The translations under genes were made by a program, and so were the position numbers. From Hyalella azteca (lineage: Eukaryota > Arthropoda > Malacostraca > Amphipoda > Hyalellidae): a stretch of 64,000 bases of DNA. Of the stretch, positions 22,585 through 33,934 are shown piece after piece. The notes beneath the pieces were generated by a model that had not been told where the DNA came from, made no database searches, and saw only the letters and a program-made list of their open reading frames with translations. Location of the stretch: assembly GCF_000764305.2 (NCBI RefSeq), contig NW_025931637.1:310001-374000 (forward strand), given 5' to 3'. The first letter of the stretch is position 1. Each line of letters starts with the position of its first letter.

Positions 22585-22765
22585 GTGACTTACTTTCATA
22601 GGGAGTGACGTGATACTGTGGTGACTTTCTAAGAGGTGTGCCGTGATACTGTGGTGACTTTCTGGGAGGTGTGACGTGATACTGTGGTGACTTTCTGGGA
22701 GGTGTGACGTGATACTGTGGTGACTTTCTGGGAGGTGTGACGTGATCCTGTGGTGGCTCTCTGCG
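22585..22765. repeat. 33-bp minisatellite
   Basis: About five units of GTGACGTGATACTGTGGTGA plus CTTTCTGGGAGGT. Looser copies of GTGATAC-TGTGGTG persist to about 23000. The 33-bp period keeps frames open on the minus strand; I do not treat these as genes. Confidence 0.9.
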
Positions 22766-23580
22766 GGTGTTACGTGGTGTGACTGACCTAAAGCCATGCA
22801 TGGTGTTTTCCTCAAGGTGTTACGTGATACTACTGTGGAACATTTTGGTGTGTTCTACTATCATGCTGATTTTCTGGCTGTATGATGTACTTTACAGGAA
22901 CGCTTTGGTGTGGTGATACCATAATGGCTTTAAGAACATTTGACTTGATACTGTGGTGTGATACTTTAGTGTGACGTGATAGCGTGGTGATTTTCCTTTC
23001 AGACGTGATAAAAGCTGGAAAGCTTTGGTGTGGCGTGGTAGCATTGCGAAATGCTGGCTACCACGAAGTTTGGTTATCTGAAGTTTAGTTATCTGAAGTT
23101 TGGTTACAATAGCTCATGAACTTGATCGTACAGATCATCCGACGCTGTTGCTGTCCGACGACGCTGCAGACGGAGTATAATTATTTATTAAAGATTTATT
23201 GCTTGTCCATGCTGAGAAAGACAAAATTGTCCAATGATAACCAGCTTTCTATACGTGAAAATGGCGTGATACCTCTCGCCTGTAAGGTAAAATTGCATAT
23301 GTTATTCAACAGTTGAAGAAATTCTGTGTGCAAACAGAAAATCTGGGCGCAAAAATTTTAAAGTAGGTATACTAGGTCAACAAATTCTCCAATATGACAC
23401 CATATAGTGTCTATTTCAAAATGACAACATGAAATTGCTTATAAAATAATTATGCCCCAACTGCCACAGATAGAAAAATCACTAGGTCACAAAATCAAAA
23501 AACAATAATTCCTGCATTTATGGCCATTAATGGTGTTTCAATGCAATCCATGGCCATCAATGCGTAAATATATTTTTAAT
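22766..23580. other. No gene supported; decayed repeat flank
   Basis: The first 250 bases hold degenerate relatives of the 33-bp unit, plus a short GAAGTTTGGTTATCT repeat at about 23065-23105. The rest is AT-rich with nothing supported. Confidence 0.5.
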
Positions 23581-23587
23581 TTATTCA

Positions 23588-23872
23588 ATGCGCAATTCTT
23601 CTGAAGACAAATCTCTCGCAGTTCTTCCGAAGACAAAGCTCTCGCAGTTCTTCTGAAGACAAATCTCTCGTAGTTCTTCTGAAGACAAATCTCTCGCAGT
23701 TCTTCTGAAGACAAATCTCTCGCAGTTCTTCCGAAGACAAATCTCTCGCAGTTCTTCCGAAGACAAATCTCTCGCAGTTCTTCTGAAGACAAATCTCTCG
23801 TAGTTCTTCCGAAGACAAAGCTCTCGCAGTTCTTCTGAAGACAAATCTCTCGCAGTTCTTCTGAAGATTCGT
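23588..23872. repeat. 26-bp minisatellite
   Basis: About eleven very uniform units of GTTCTTCTGAAGACAAATCT plus CTCGCA. Variants are CTTCCGAAG, CAAAGCTC and CTCGTA. Since 26 is not divisible by three, the repeat cycles through frames, which explains three overlapping minus-strand open frames encoding the same RFVFRRTARDLSSEELREI theme. The high uniformity implies recent expansion. Confidence 0.95.
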
Positions 23873-24765
23873 CTTTCTATCAGCCATATATTGCTCTTGA
23901 GAACTACGTATGATTGTTCAATAGCTGCATGCACGAGTCTTATCCGAGATAAGATAGCGAAAGGTTCTGTTGTTGATGTCATCCCCAATTTGGGATGCCA
24001 GTGTCAAGAATAGTATTAGTGCAGGTGGTTCATTCTTACATGTGTTTGTAAAAACTTGCGAACTTCCCTTTATATTACTGTATAGTTTTTATACTGAGCA
24101 AGAGGCATAGAAAATACTTGTATTACCGTACAATGAACCCTGACAACCATTGTAAGTACGTGCAAGGCGTTATTCAGAAATAACTTGCAAATAACAAATG
24201 CTAGGTATCAAATCGTAACTGACTTCGGTTAGTGTTCTACATTTTAGGTATTCATATTTTACTCACATATGAAGCCGTTTTGAGAATCGCTGCTAACGAC
24301 TGTTTTGTATAAAAAATAATAGAAAAGAGTGACTTGCAAATACAAACAGAGGCGTTGTAATAAAATAGTTGCCGTATTTAGGAGACATTCGGGTGGAAAA
24401 ATTTACGCAATGATAAAATGAAGAAGGAAATGATGTCCTAAATTATATTAATCAATCGATTAATTGGCTTTTGCGAATCATATGTTGGATAGCTTGATTT
24501 AAGGACTTGTATAAAAAGGGCGAATCTAAATGGTAAAATCATAGGGTAAAATCAAAATGATATAAGTTTTCACAATACTTTTGTATACTCAGTCTAAAAT
24601 TAAATATTAATTGAAGTGCGAAAAGCATTATTAATCTACTTCTTCAACAAAACTTTAAATTCAGTTCTTCAGCAAAAAAAATACAAAAATTAGACCAAAA
24701 AATTCTAAAAAAAAGGACTGAGTCAGTGTCCATTTAGTGGAAGTTGTTTACTAAGCTCAAAGAGC
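23873..24765. other. Upstream region of the p53-family gene
   Basis: AT-rich. The promoter and any 5-prime non-coding exon of the p53 gene should lie here or further left, but I cannot identify them. An in-frame TAA at 24706 bounds the first coding exon. Confidence 0.4.
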
Positions 24766-27700
24766 ATGCAAATATTCACTTATAGAAAAAATGAAACTTT
24801 CCCAAATCTTCCTCTGCTAACAGGGAGGAGCCAGGAGCCAGCTGCTCCTGAGCAGCTACCGTCTGCTGCACCGAGCTGTGAGATTCCCGTCCAATATCAA
24901 AATGAAAATCCAAGTCCAAGCAATGCTCGGCCGATTCAATTCTCTCACTTGAAAAATGAAAATAGTTTTCTTCAGGACCCATTGCTCATAGGTCATGAGC
25001 AACAGCGTTTTGGCACACAAAAAATAAATAATAATGTTACAGAGGAACATGAAAATAATCTTCATGTAACCAACCAAGAAATTTACCAATTAGCATTCGA
25101 CCAGAATTCAGATATCCATACGTCAACGTTCCAATATACTCTATTTACTCAGCCAACATTGCCACAGGCCGAGAAACCTAATGTAGACTTAATGGCTGAC
25201 ATTGCATCTTTCCCTTCCTTTCAAGCATCGGCTTCTAACCCTCCACAATATCAACACGCGCAATTTGTGCCGCAAGAATCGCAGGATCACAAGCCGCTGC
25301 AGGATAATCAGGGTTCTCAGGGAGCGAGCAGAACAGACACCTCAAAAGGAAATACTATCGCCTTCATTCCTCCATTGCCATCTAACTTCAAATTCGATTA
25401 TACTGCATTAGATGAAAACAACTATTGCCATGACCTAGGATTTCGTGATGACGCTGCGTTTCAAATTTCGACTCCGACCTTGTTGTCGTGTGCGGGAAAG
25501 CCTGAAAATAACATCGGTAATCAGAAAGTCAACCACTCTGTTCTAAACAATGGCTCCTTTCATGGCAATTTTAATTTCAGCTTTTCGTATCCAGAAAGTT
25601 CGTCAAAGTTCCGATTTGTAAGTAGAAATTGCTTGTCTTGCTAATAAACGAGTTCAGGAATCCTTTAAAATATTCGAGGATCTTTCAATAAATATGATTC
25701 TCATGTTCCCCAATCCATAAAAGATGATGGAAGTTTTTTACGACATGCCGCTGCGTTGGAATAATTCAGTATCTCGACGCTTGTTAATTAGATAAATTTT
25801 GATATTTTTACCTAATACATTACTTAATGTTTATATGAAACGTCTGACATTGCAGATCACAGCATGGATTTCGAAATGACAGTAAACTTTATTTTTTTCA
25901 GCTTCCAGGTGATGATGATGTCTATGATGGACAAATATTTGTGCGGGACACTGAGTTTACAGAATTCTACATTCACCACAACGCACCTGAAAACACCCGC
26001 GTGAGATTCATCTTACATCACAGCGACGCTAGCAAATTCTTTGATCCCGTCCTACCATGCAAAAAGCATCTCCGCTCAGAGCAACCCGGTGAGCGGACGA
26101 TTTCCTTGATAATCCCAAAATAATCAAGATATCGCAGATTCTGCTTTCGCGGTAGTAATTCTCATATGTAATTGATTTGGCTTTTGTTTTTAAATGCTGA
26201 ATGATGAGGTTTAACGGCAAAAAATATATTTATCACTAAATATATTTTGTAATCATTAATTGTTTCGGGCCTGCATCATTGTATATAACCATTACATCGC
26301 ACAGATCACGTGATGTACGTGCCGCCAGCGCTGAACCCCATATACGAGACACGTGAAGGCCATGCCACGGTGGTCGTGGTGCCACGCAACTACAGGGGCG
26401 CTGCCCCCGCCCAGCAACACGGACTGGCGGAGTACCGAGGGGACGTCCAAATCAAGTTCCTCTGTAAGAATAGCTGCCATAAGGGCGCTAAGTGGAGCAT
26501 AGTCGGAGAACTCTTGGGTCGGTGAGTAAATGTAGGATTAGTTCAAGTATACCCATCATGATCATTATTTACAAAAAAAAAATGTTCCCCCTGCAGAAAA
26601 CATTTCACTTCTTAGGAATAAATGTGAATTGTTGTCAAATATTTATGAGAAACGAAGAGTGTACTTCTATTAGGTTTTGGTTTCCAAGATTGTTAATTTC
26701 ATAAATAATCTTGAGCCAAGCCATGGATAAGTGAAGGCAATCAACATACCTATGGAAATTACGTAAACAAGTTGAAACCATATTCTGCGTTGCAGAAAGT
26801 TGTGTAATTTATTGATCATTTAACTTAGGTTTTGGCGGGAATATAAATGAATATTTGACTGGAAACTGTCTTCGTACCAATTAAGAGATGACTGTACCAT
26901 GCGTATACCCTGCTCGGGTTATGTGCAAGAAATGCAAATAATTTAGAATCAATTTTGAATTTATCATTTGCAGTTAAAAAATTCTTCAATAAAACAAGAC
27001 ATGTTAAAAAATTAATGTTTGACTGACCTCAGTTAAAGAATTAGAAAAATTTATACATAATCTTCTAATTATTAAGCTTCATTATGATATGTTGATTTAT
27101 GATTTTCAGGCTAAAAGGTAGATACAACTTTCCCGCAATAATTGTGTTTTTCTTGCACTTGATCACTTTTTGGCAGAGAGAATGAGGTGATAGGCCGCCA
27201 GAAGTACCATCTCAAAGTGAGCGCTCTGCCTACCCGCGACAGCAAACTGAAGCAAGGCGGCAGTAAGAAGAACTCAGAACCGACGAAGCTCGAGAATAAC
27301 ATAGAAATTAAACCTGAAGTGAAGAGTCTACCCTTGACAAGCGAAGTAGAAGGAAATGCTTCACTAAGCTTAAATCGCAGTATCAGTAAAGTTGATGCAG
27401 AAGCTTTGATCCCATCAATTCAAACGGCCCAAGCTAATGCCGCCAAAATGGATTTCGAAGCATCCTGCAACGAATTTGCTGAAGTAAAAAAGTCTGCGCA
27501 CTCTTCAAAAATCAAAGAATGCTCGACAGAAATACAACCAAATTTAGATTTTGACGACTTAATAGGTTTTACATCAAATAATTTTTCACCACATAATATC
27601 AACGCTACACAAACATTTCTTGACCAATTTCCTGGAATCGATAATTATGAGCACAAATCTATTTCTGAACATCACCAAGTGCTTGATATATTAGGCCAAC

Positions 27701-28533
27701 AGCAGAATTTGGATGTTCAACAAAAAGTAGATCTTTGGTCTCAAGCAGAGCAGCTAATGCCGGACTTGGAGCATTCAAACAAGCGCCTCTTGAAGCCTGA
27801 CAGAGTCGATGGCGCTGCTGGAGTGCAGAAGCGGCAGCGCACGGTAAGTCAGGGACCGAAATATGACTACATTATTATTATTATTATATAAAGGAGTGAG
27901 TTGCTCCCTACTCTTAATGGTATATTTCAACGTTTACATCTCGAATGTTTAATTTTAACTAGAGACAAACGTTTATGTGTTACCGTACCTCAATTCAGGA
28001 AACTGATCTGGCTGTTAGCAATGATGATGATGTCTAGTGTATGGTTCTTCAAGTTTGTAATCGGACCAAAGCTGGCCACTTAAAAATATATTCGACGAAT
28101 CAAAGATAACTGATCCAATTAAGTTACTTTCTTACAGGATCAAGAGGCAGTCTCTGCCTCGGAATGGGGGTCCCAGCAAGTCGATTTATCGGTGGATCTA
28201 TCTTGCCAAAACGTCGATACCTCCAACCTCAACATGGCTTCCATGCAGCTAGGACCCACATTTCCGACAAATTTATCCATGTCATACTGTCAGCGTCAAA
28301 GGTCTCCTCTTCAAAGAACACAGCAAGTGCCTGAAAATTTCCAGGAGCCACATGCGGTATGGAGAAATCTTTCAGATTATATGTTATGGGATCATGAAAT
28401 GAAGCGAATTTTTAAACTCAAATTCATTGAGAAATCACTTCAACAAAAATACCCTAAAATTCTACAAGCCATAGAGATAGATTTTGAAAGCCTACAGTTA
28501 AGAGACCAAGTTAAAGATCTAATACAGAATTAG
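24766..28533 (+). CDS. p53-family transcription factor (five coding exons, 772 residues predicted)
   Basis: Exons: 24766-25617, 25902-26088, 26305-26521, 27177-27843 and 28138-28533. All introns are GT-AG (phases 0, 1, 2, 0), and the joined frame has 773 codons including the stop. Residues about 265-445 form a p53 DNA-binding domain. Zinc ligands are kept as PCKKH (C337, H340) and FLCKNSC (C400, C404). Other landmarks are NTRVRFIL, HATVVVVP and YHLKVSALPTRDS. The first three introns fall within about one or two residues of human TP53 introns 4, 5 and 7 and have the same phases, which strongly supports orthology. The loop after the second zinc pair is short, as in Drosophila p53. At human R273 and R282 equivalents it has K432 and S441, R280 is kept as R439, and no clear R248 equivalent exists. 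A bipartite basic stretch (KR at 621-622, KRQR at 637-640) is a probable nuclear signal. The N-terminus has NETFPNLPLL, loosely like the p53 transactivation motif. The C-terminal exon is charged and probably helical but has no recognisable vertebrate-type tetramerisation motif. In the family this is a sequence-specific nuclear transcription factor in DNA-damage and stress responses. The start is the first ATG after an in-frame stop; an upstream exon is possible. Confidence 0.9.
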
Positions 28534-28846
28534 TGTGGGATGACTAAAATGATATAACTTTAATCGTTCAAGATAAAATTAAAGATGGCTACGACGTAAA
28601 CCGAAACTTGATATAAACATGGTCTCGTATATAATCTAGACATGACGTACTGTGAGGTACTGGCTGGACATGAAACTTATTTCATGTCCAGTTATTTGGT
28701 ATAGATTCTTAACACGTTGACTCGATTGCTGTATCTTGTGCTATTTCATTTCTTGTACTATTATGAAATACACAAATTGAGGTTTTATAATTGATTTTTC
28801 ATTTGTCCTAAGCATTCTACTACCGGAATAATATGTATTTTGCGTT

Positions 28847-28852
28847 AATAAA
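28847..28852 (+). terminator. Candidate poly(A) signal of the p53-family gene
   Basis: AATAAA located 314 bases after the p53 stop codon; it is the first canonical hexamer I noticed downstream. Use is inferred. Confidence 0.4.
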
Positions 28853-31045
28853 TCCGAACTAGCACGGTAAAAAATATTTTGAAAAAAAATTCGAAATAAT
28901 TGAAATGGGACATAAATGTAGTCTAGGGTTGCCAGACGGTTTTTTTCGGACAAAATCCGCGATTTAGCTTTTTTTCAGTAGGGTTGGCCGGCTAAAATTT
29001 ATGATATGGGTACTTCCTAATAAAATTTTTAAAAATGCAAAAAAAAGAAATTGAATTTTTACACTGAAACCTACAAATATATACTAGTACACGTAGGTAT
29101 ATATATACTATTATGTTATAGGCCTTTTTTGTTCGAGGACTTGGCCGTTTTTAGGTCATCTGGCAGCCCTAAATTATATATGTACCACTACGTCCTGGAG
29201 AAATACACTTCGTGGTACGCATATGTACCACTTCGGAGTCAACGTGTTAAGTGAAATACGAAAGAAATATATGTTCTTATTGGAACAACATATTGAAACT
29301 AGGTCACAAAAACAGTATTGAAAATGAATTACCTCAAAGTGCCATGGTATAAAAGCGTTTAGGTTGCAATAATGTAGTTAAAGGTTACATTATTCTTACC
29401 TTCGAAACTCTACGCAACGATGAAGCCAAAATAAATAAAAAAAAAATATAAATTAAACACAATATGAAGAGTCAATAAACCAAATCATAAAATGCACAGA
29501 TTTTTCAGAAGGTTTACTTACAAAATATGCCTGAATAATTTAATTTTAAATAATTTATCCATTCCTATTGTGCACTTGACAATGGGTTTTAAAAAGTTAT
29601 TTTATTGCGATAATTGTCAGAAACGTCCTATATAATTATATCGCTTTAATTCCTTTGCGTAATGGAAGGTTTTCCCATTTATAAAGTTATAAATGACGAC
29701 GTAAACGATCTAAAATAACAAAAACAATAAAAAACGAGAACTTGTCAAAAATTGAATACAATTTTACCACAGGAGTCATGACTGGACAGTTTTTGGACCT
29801 TGTAAATTCATCTTACCATCTTCATTCTGATTTTAAACTTATGTTGGCAATCGCGGACAATTGAGCCTCCAATTAAATATTAATAAAAAAATGAAAAGTG
29901 GGAAAGCCGAGTAGTCCGGCAAGAACAACAGAGCTTCAAACGACTGGTCACTTCTAACTTGCCCTACATTCTAGTTATCTTCTCTACATTCTATCATAAC
30001 TCTAAAGTATTCCTCATTATATTAGAATCCTTAACTTGAGGTATGTGTCGCCTTCTTGCAGTGTCGGCTGCTAGCAAAAACAAGGTAGTATTTCTGGAGT
30101 CAGGTCAGCTCCAGCCTGGAGTCATTATTCGTCGGTACGGTATTCATCGAGTCGGATCAGCTATGTGCTGAACCATAATTCAAAGCAGATTTCCCCAATT
30201 ATTATTTTCAGCAAATCTTGTATTCATTTGGGAAGCCTAGGGCAATTTCCAACCGATCAAAATAACAGGGTATGTTTGCGGCGATGTTAATTGTATCTCT
30301 TTAATGTTGGTTTAGTTCCTTCGAATTGTTCATCAAAATTTTCATAGTTTCCAGGGGTGCAGGGATGCTCAATAGCCTAGTGAGACGAGGCTCACTATAT
30401 AGACTATTATCGCACTACGTTCAGTGAGACGAAGGCTACGGGTCTGAATAGACCAGGGGTTGAATGCTTTTATTAATCCGCAGTGCGACGAGGGTTGCGG
30501 GGGATCAGATGACGAAAATGCTTCACGGATGCGGGGGGAAAAGAAACAATGTTTACGCAGAACAACTTGACCGCGGCCACCGCGCACTCTCGTTGATGAG
30601 CGCGCGTAGCAGATTATGTCACCACATCGCTTGCAGGCCTCAATTTGTGATGCTTCAGGGTGGGCACGCGGCTTACTGGACTTTCAACTGATCACAAGTT
30701 TCACAACATTTTAAGGTAGGCAAGTAACCGCAATAAAATAACAAATAAAAGTCTTAGTTGAGGGGAACAGATCTACGATACATCAATCTAGTAATTCTAG
30801 TTCATCATTTTTCCTATATACACCTATATAACGTGTATACATTTTTCCTATATTAGTGTAGTTAGACAGAAGTTCTTCATTTATACAGGTTTGGTTGAAG
30901 ACCAGAGCGTACTTTTTATTTACGATTTTCTTATTGTTCTTTTCGATAAGCCGAACGAAATTTCTAGCTGGAGCTTGGAGATCAAAAAGTAGATTACCGA
31001 ATGACATTTTATTGCAGTGCGACGTTTCGAATATATCAATATTCA
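28853..31045. other. No gene supported
   Basis: AT-rich. Around 30360-30520 a short theme (AGTGAGACGAGGCTCAC, CAGTGAGACGAAGGCTACGG, CAGTGCGACGAGGGTTGCGG) repeats loosely and probably marks an old element. Minus-strand sequence at 30783-31048 directly follows the Penelope-like fragment and may be its 3-prime tail. Confidence 0.45.
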
Positions 31046-31048
31046 TTA

Positions 31049-31395
31049 TCAAGCAAGAAGGACTCGTTCGTCAGTCTTATGACCGCCGTTCATTTGATTT
31101 TGATAGTAGATTCTGGTGACGCAACCTCTTGATGTGGATTCATCTGTTCGGTTTTGACTTGCTCTGATATTTGAAATTTCTTTGTCAATCGTTTTGTTTG
31201 CATACCCGTTGTTGACAAGAATTTGTTTGCAGGTCCGGAGTTCAGTTTTTAAGTCACGAGCGGATGTACAGGTCTTGAACGCTCGATGGATGAGGGCACG
31301 TATGGTGCTGATTTTGTAGCGTTGGGGACATTCGCTTTCTTGGTTCAGGACATTTTTCCTATAGAACACGTTTTTTAGAACTTGAGCGCCAATCA
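31049..31395 (-). mobile_element. Penelope-like retroelement fragment (RT C-terminal part)
   Basis: The minus frame reads FYRKNVLNQESECPQRYKIS, then TIRALIHRAFKTC, ILVNNGYANKTID and, near its end, IYYQNQMNGGHKTDERVL. This order (YRK..., SECP-RYK, TI-ALIHRA-K-CS, L-NNGY, then YY-NQM---YKTDERVL) matches what I know of the region after the reverse transcriptase core in Penelope-like elements. The catalytic RT motifs and a GIY-YIG endonuclease are absent, and the frame stops after about 106 codons, so this is a truncated remnant. Confidence 0.6.
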
Positions 31396-32340
31396 GGTTT
31401 AAATGAGGCTTGTCTAGTCATCATTTGAATCAACCTTATTCGTTATTGTACAATGCCAAGGTCTTTTATGACTAATTACTAAATGCGACCACGGAATCAG
31501 TCCTACAAACAACCATTTGAAAAAAGACTGGCTGGATTGATTAGGTATGCAGCTAGCTGTAACTTCATGAAAATATAGGAGTTAGCCTACTGACAAGTAG
31601 AAAGCTCAGGGTCCCTATGCCTAAGGACATGAATTATAAATATGCAAGTTTGATCTGTCCAACGTAATGAATTCTGCTGTAATAATTGAAAACGAAGGTG
31701 AGTATCAAGCCATGGGCACCAAATGTTTTGCTGGGGCCGCGAATAGGCATATTCTACATTGTTACAAACATTTGTCTCGATAGTTCCTGGGCCTAGCATG
31801 AAAAAATTACGCTTCCACGTCAAGAATTGACAGCGCCTATAGTCCTATACTAACAGATGATTCCCATGAGCTTTGAACATTGCCCATATTCAGCCCTATT
31901 CCCTACAGAACCTACACCACATTCATCATGGATGAGTAGTGCGACCCGAGATCATTGATAAGGTACAAGAACTCTATAATACTTGCACAGTGATGGAAAT
32001 GTGGTCGGAAAAAGAAATTTGAACGAATGTTCTCGTTCAAGGTGATAACTGGGACGCTTAGCTCTAGCTGAACTAGAGATTGGTTTACTTTATACCGTAG
32101 GTACATATTTGTTATGGTATTGCATACTACATAAATACAAGTTAATGAAAAAACACAGACAGCCTAAGACAGGTATTGTGGCTACAACCTACAAGCCTAC
32201 ATGACCACATCCAACTTACCAAATTATTATGGAGGAAACTTAGATAGTGCGACCGTTGTTCTTGTAGTGTAGTCGTAGCGTGCTCCTGCAATGACAAAAG
32301 CAATGAAGTCACATGACTCATGATGACTGCTTTCACTTAA
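31396..32340. other. No gene supported
   Basis: AT-rich unique sequence upstream (in element orientation) of the Penelope-like fragment. No RT core motifs could be found in it. Confidence 0.5.
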
Positions 32341-32345
32341 TTTAG

Positions 32346-32545
32346 GTAACTGTCTTCACTTCCACAAACACTGAATTAACGTGAATGCCCTCACATGAGG
32401 TAACTGTCTTCACTTCCACCAAAACTGAATTAACGTGAATGCCCTCACTTTCACAAACATTGAATAACCGTGACTGCCTTCACTTCTAGAAACACTGAAT
32501 TAACGTAAATGCCAACATTCGCACGAACACCGAAATCACGCCACT
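32346..32545. repeat. 35-bp minisatellite
   Basis: About five diverged units of TGTCTTCACTTCCACAAACA plus CTGAATTAACGTGAA. The first two copies are separated by an extra CATGAGGTAAC-type insertion, which gives a 54-bp step. Divergence suggests an old array. Confidence 0.85.
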
Positions 32546-33175
32546 ACCTCCCAACACTTGCAAGAAGACTGAAGCAAGCAAGCTAGTAGCTACTTAGGTT
32601 GAACAAAGGGGTGCGTCTAAAAGTGTCTATCGCGCGTACATGGAAAAACTGCCTCCTGTGAATGTTTTCTCATTTTAGTTGACAATTTGTTCCATATATT
32701 CCCACCTTATAGTATCTCAACGTATATTCAGTTCCCGCAATGAGGCGATGCAAAATAAATTGAGGCTATATACATTCCGAGGGATAACTTTCAAAGTCTA
32801 GTTAATGAAATGCAACCAAAAAATGTTAATTTTTGGAATTAATAAAATTTCGTCACCTGTCAGTGGTTCTATTTGATAACAATTTTTGTACGGCAATCGG
32901 GGCGCATTTTAAAAGTTAAGTAAGCTTGTTGCATTTAATAGTTGACCATTCAATTATTAAGGCCATACTATTCCAATAAATAGTTCATTTATTTGCAACT
33001 GATAGGAGATTCATTTGCAGGATTAGGAAGTTAGGGCGACTGCACTCGCCAGCGTATTTGACAGGGTGATATTTAAGGGCGAAGATGAAGTTGATTAGAA
33101 AATTAAAAGCTGCAGCTCATAGTAAGTCAGCGTCAAGATCGAGATTGCAAAGGAAATAAGCTGTAGAAAAGTGAA
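32546..33175. other. No gene supported
   Basis: AT-rich unique sequence with no supported feature. Confidence 0.5.
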
Positions 33176-33178
33176 AAA

Positions 33179-33350
33179 AAATATAACTCAGTACTCACTG
33201 CAGTGAGTGACAGAGAGCGCATTTTGTCGTCGACGAAAACTTGAGGTCACGGACAGACGGACGGACAGACAGACGGACGGACAGACAGACGGACATGGCG
33301 AGCACAATAGTGCATTTTTTCCATAAACGAGAAAATGCGCTAAAAACGTG
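33179..33350 (+). mobile_element. Dispersed repeat with palindromic core, copy 2
   Basis: Second copy of the element at 6127-6285, same orientation. It contains the perfect 16-bp palindrome ACTCACTGCAGTGAGT (about 33192-33207) and an expanded GGACAGACGGACGGACAGAC microsatellite. The shared block ends at GAGAAAATGCGCTAAAA. The class is unresolved. Confidence 0.65.
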
Positions 33351-33934
33351 ACCCAGACGTTCTGTCTTACGTGGGCACGGAGACAACATTTCTGAGTCAC
33401 GTCTGAGAAAACGTTAAACGTTACGATTCACTCTCATGTAATATCGAAGAGCGAAACTCTCAAGCGGTTGCATAGCTGTTCGTAGTATCAGCTTTGCAAC
33501 GAAACTCATTTGGCTGAAACAATTATTTTTTATTTAAATATTAAATTCATTACTTAAAGCTGAAGACCAAGAGTTGCTTCGTTAGGCTTATCAGCTCCTC
33601 CAAATCCCCCAAAAGAGCACCAAATTAAGGACGTCCGAACGACTACAGCTAGGTCGACTTCAGCAGTAGGCTTAAATTAGAACGCCTCCCCCATAAACTG
33701 AATTGCATGGCGTAAAAACATGCATGACACGGACAGTAATGCAGCGTCTGGAGCAGCTACGCTGACCATGGCCCTTTCAAAAAAGGTTGAGCTATATTTA
33801 GGGCGCGAGAAACGCTCTTGCGAGGGCCCTTTGAAAGCCCATTTGAATTGTCTGCCAAACGGGAAAATAGACTAACAATTATACTGTTGGTCGATTGTCT
33901 CTGTACTCCTGTTATCACTCAATAATAGTTTTAA
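33351..33934. other. No gene supported
   Basis: Mixed unique sequence between two element remnants. No exon can be supported. Confidence 0.45.

Noticed and set aside
23581..23988. Three overlapping minus-strand frames encoding RFVFRRTARDLSSEELREI repeats
   Set aside because: A 26-bp unit cycles through all frames, so the same peptide appears in each. This is a repeat, not a gene.
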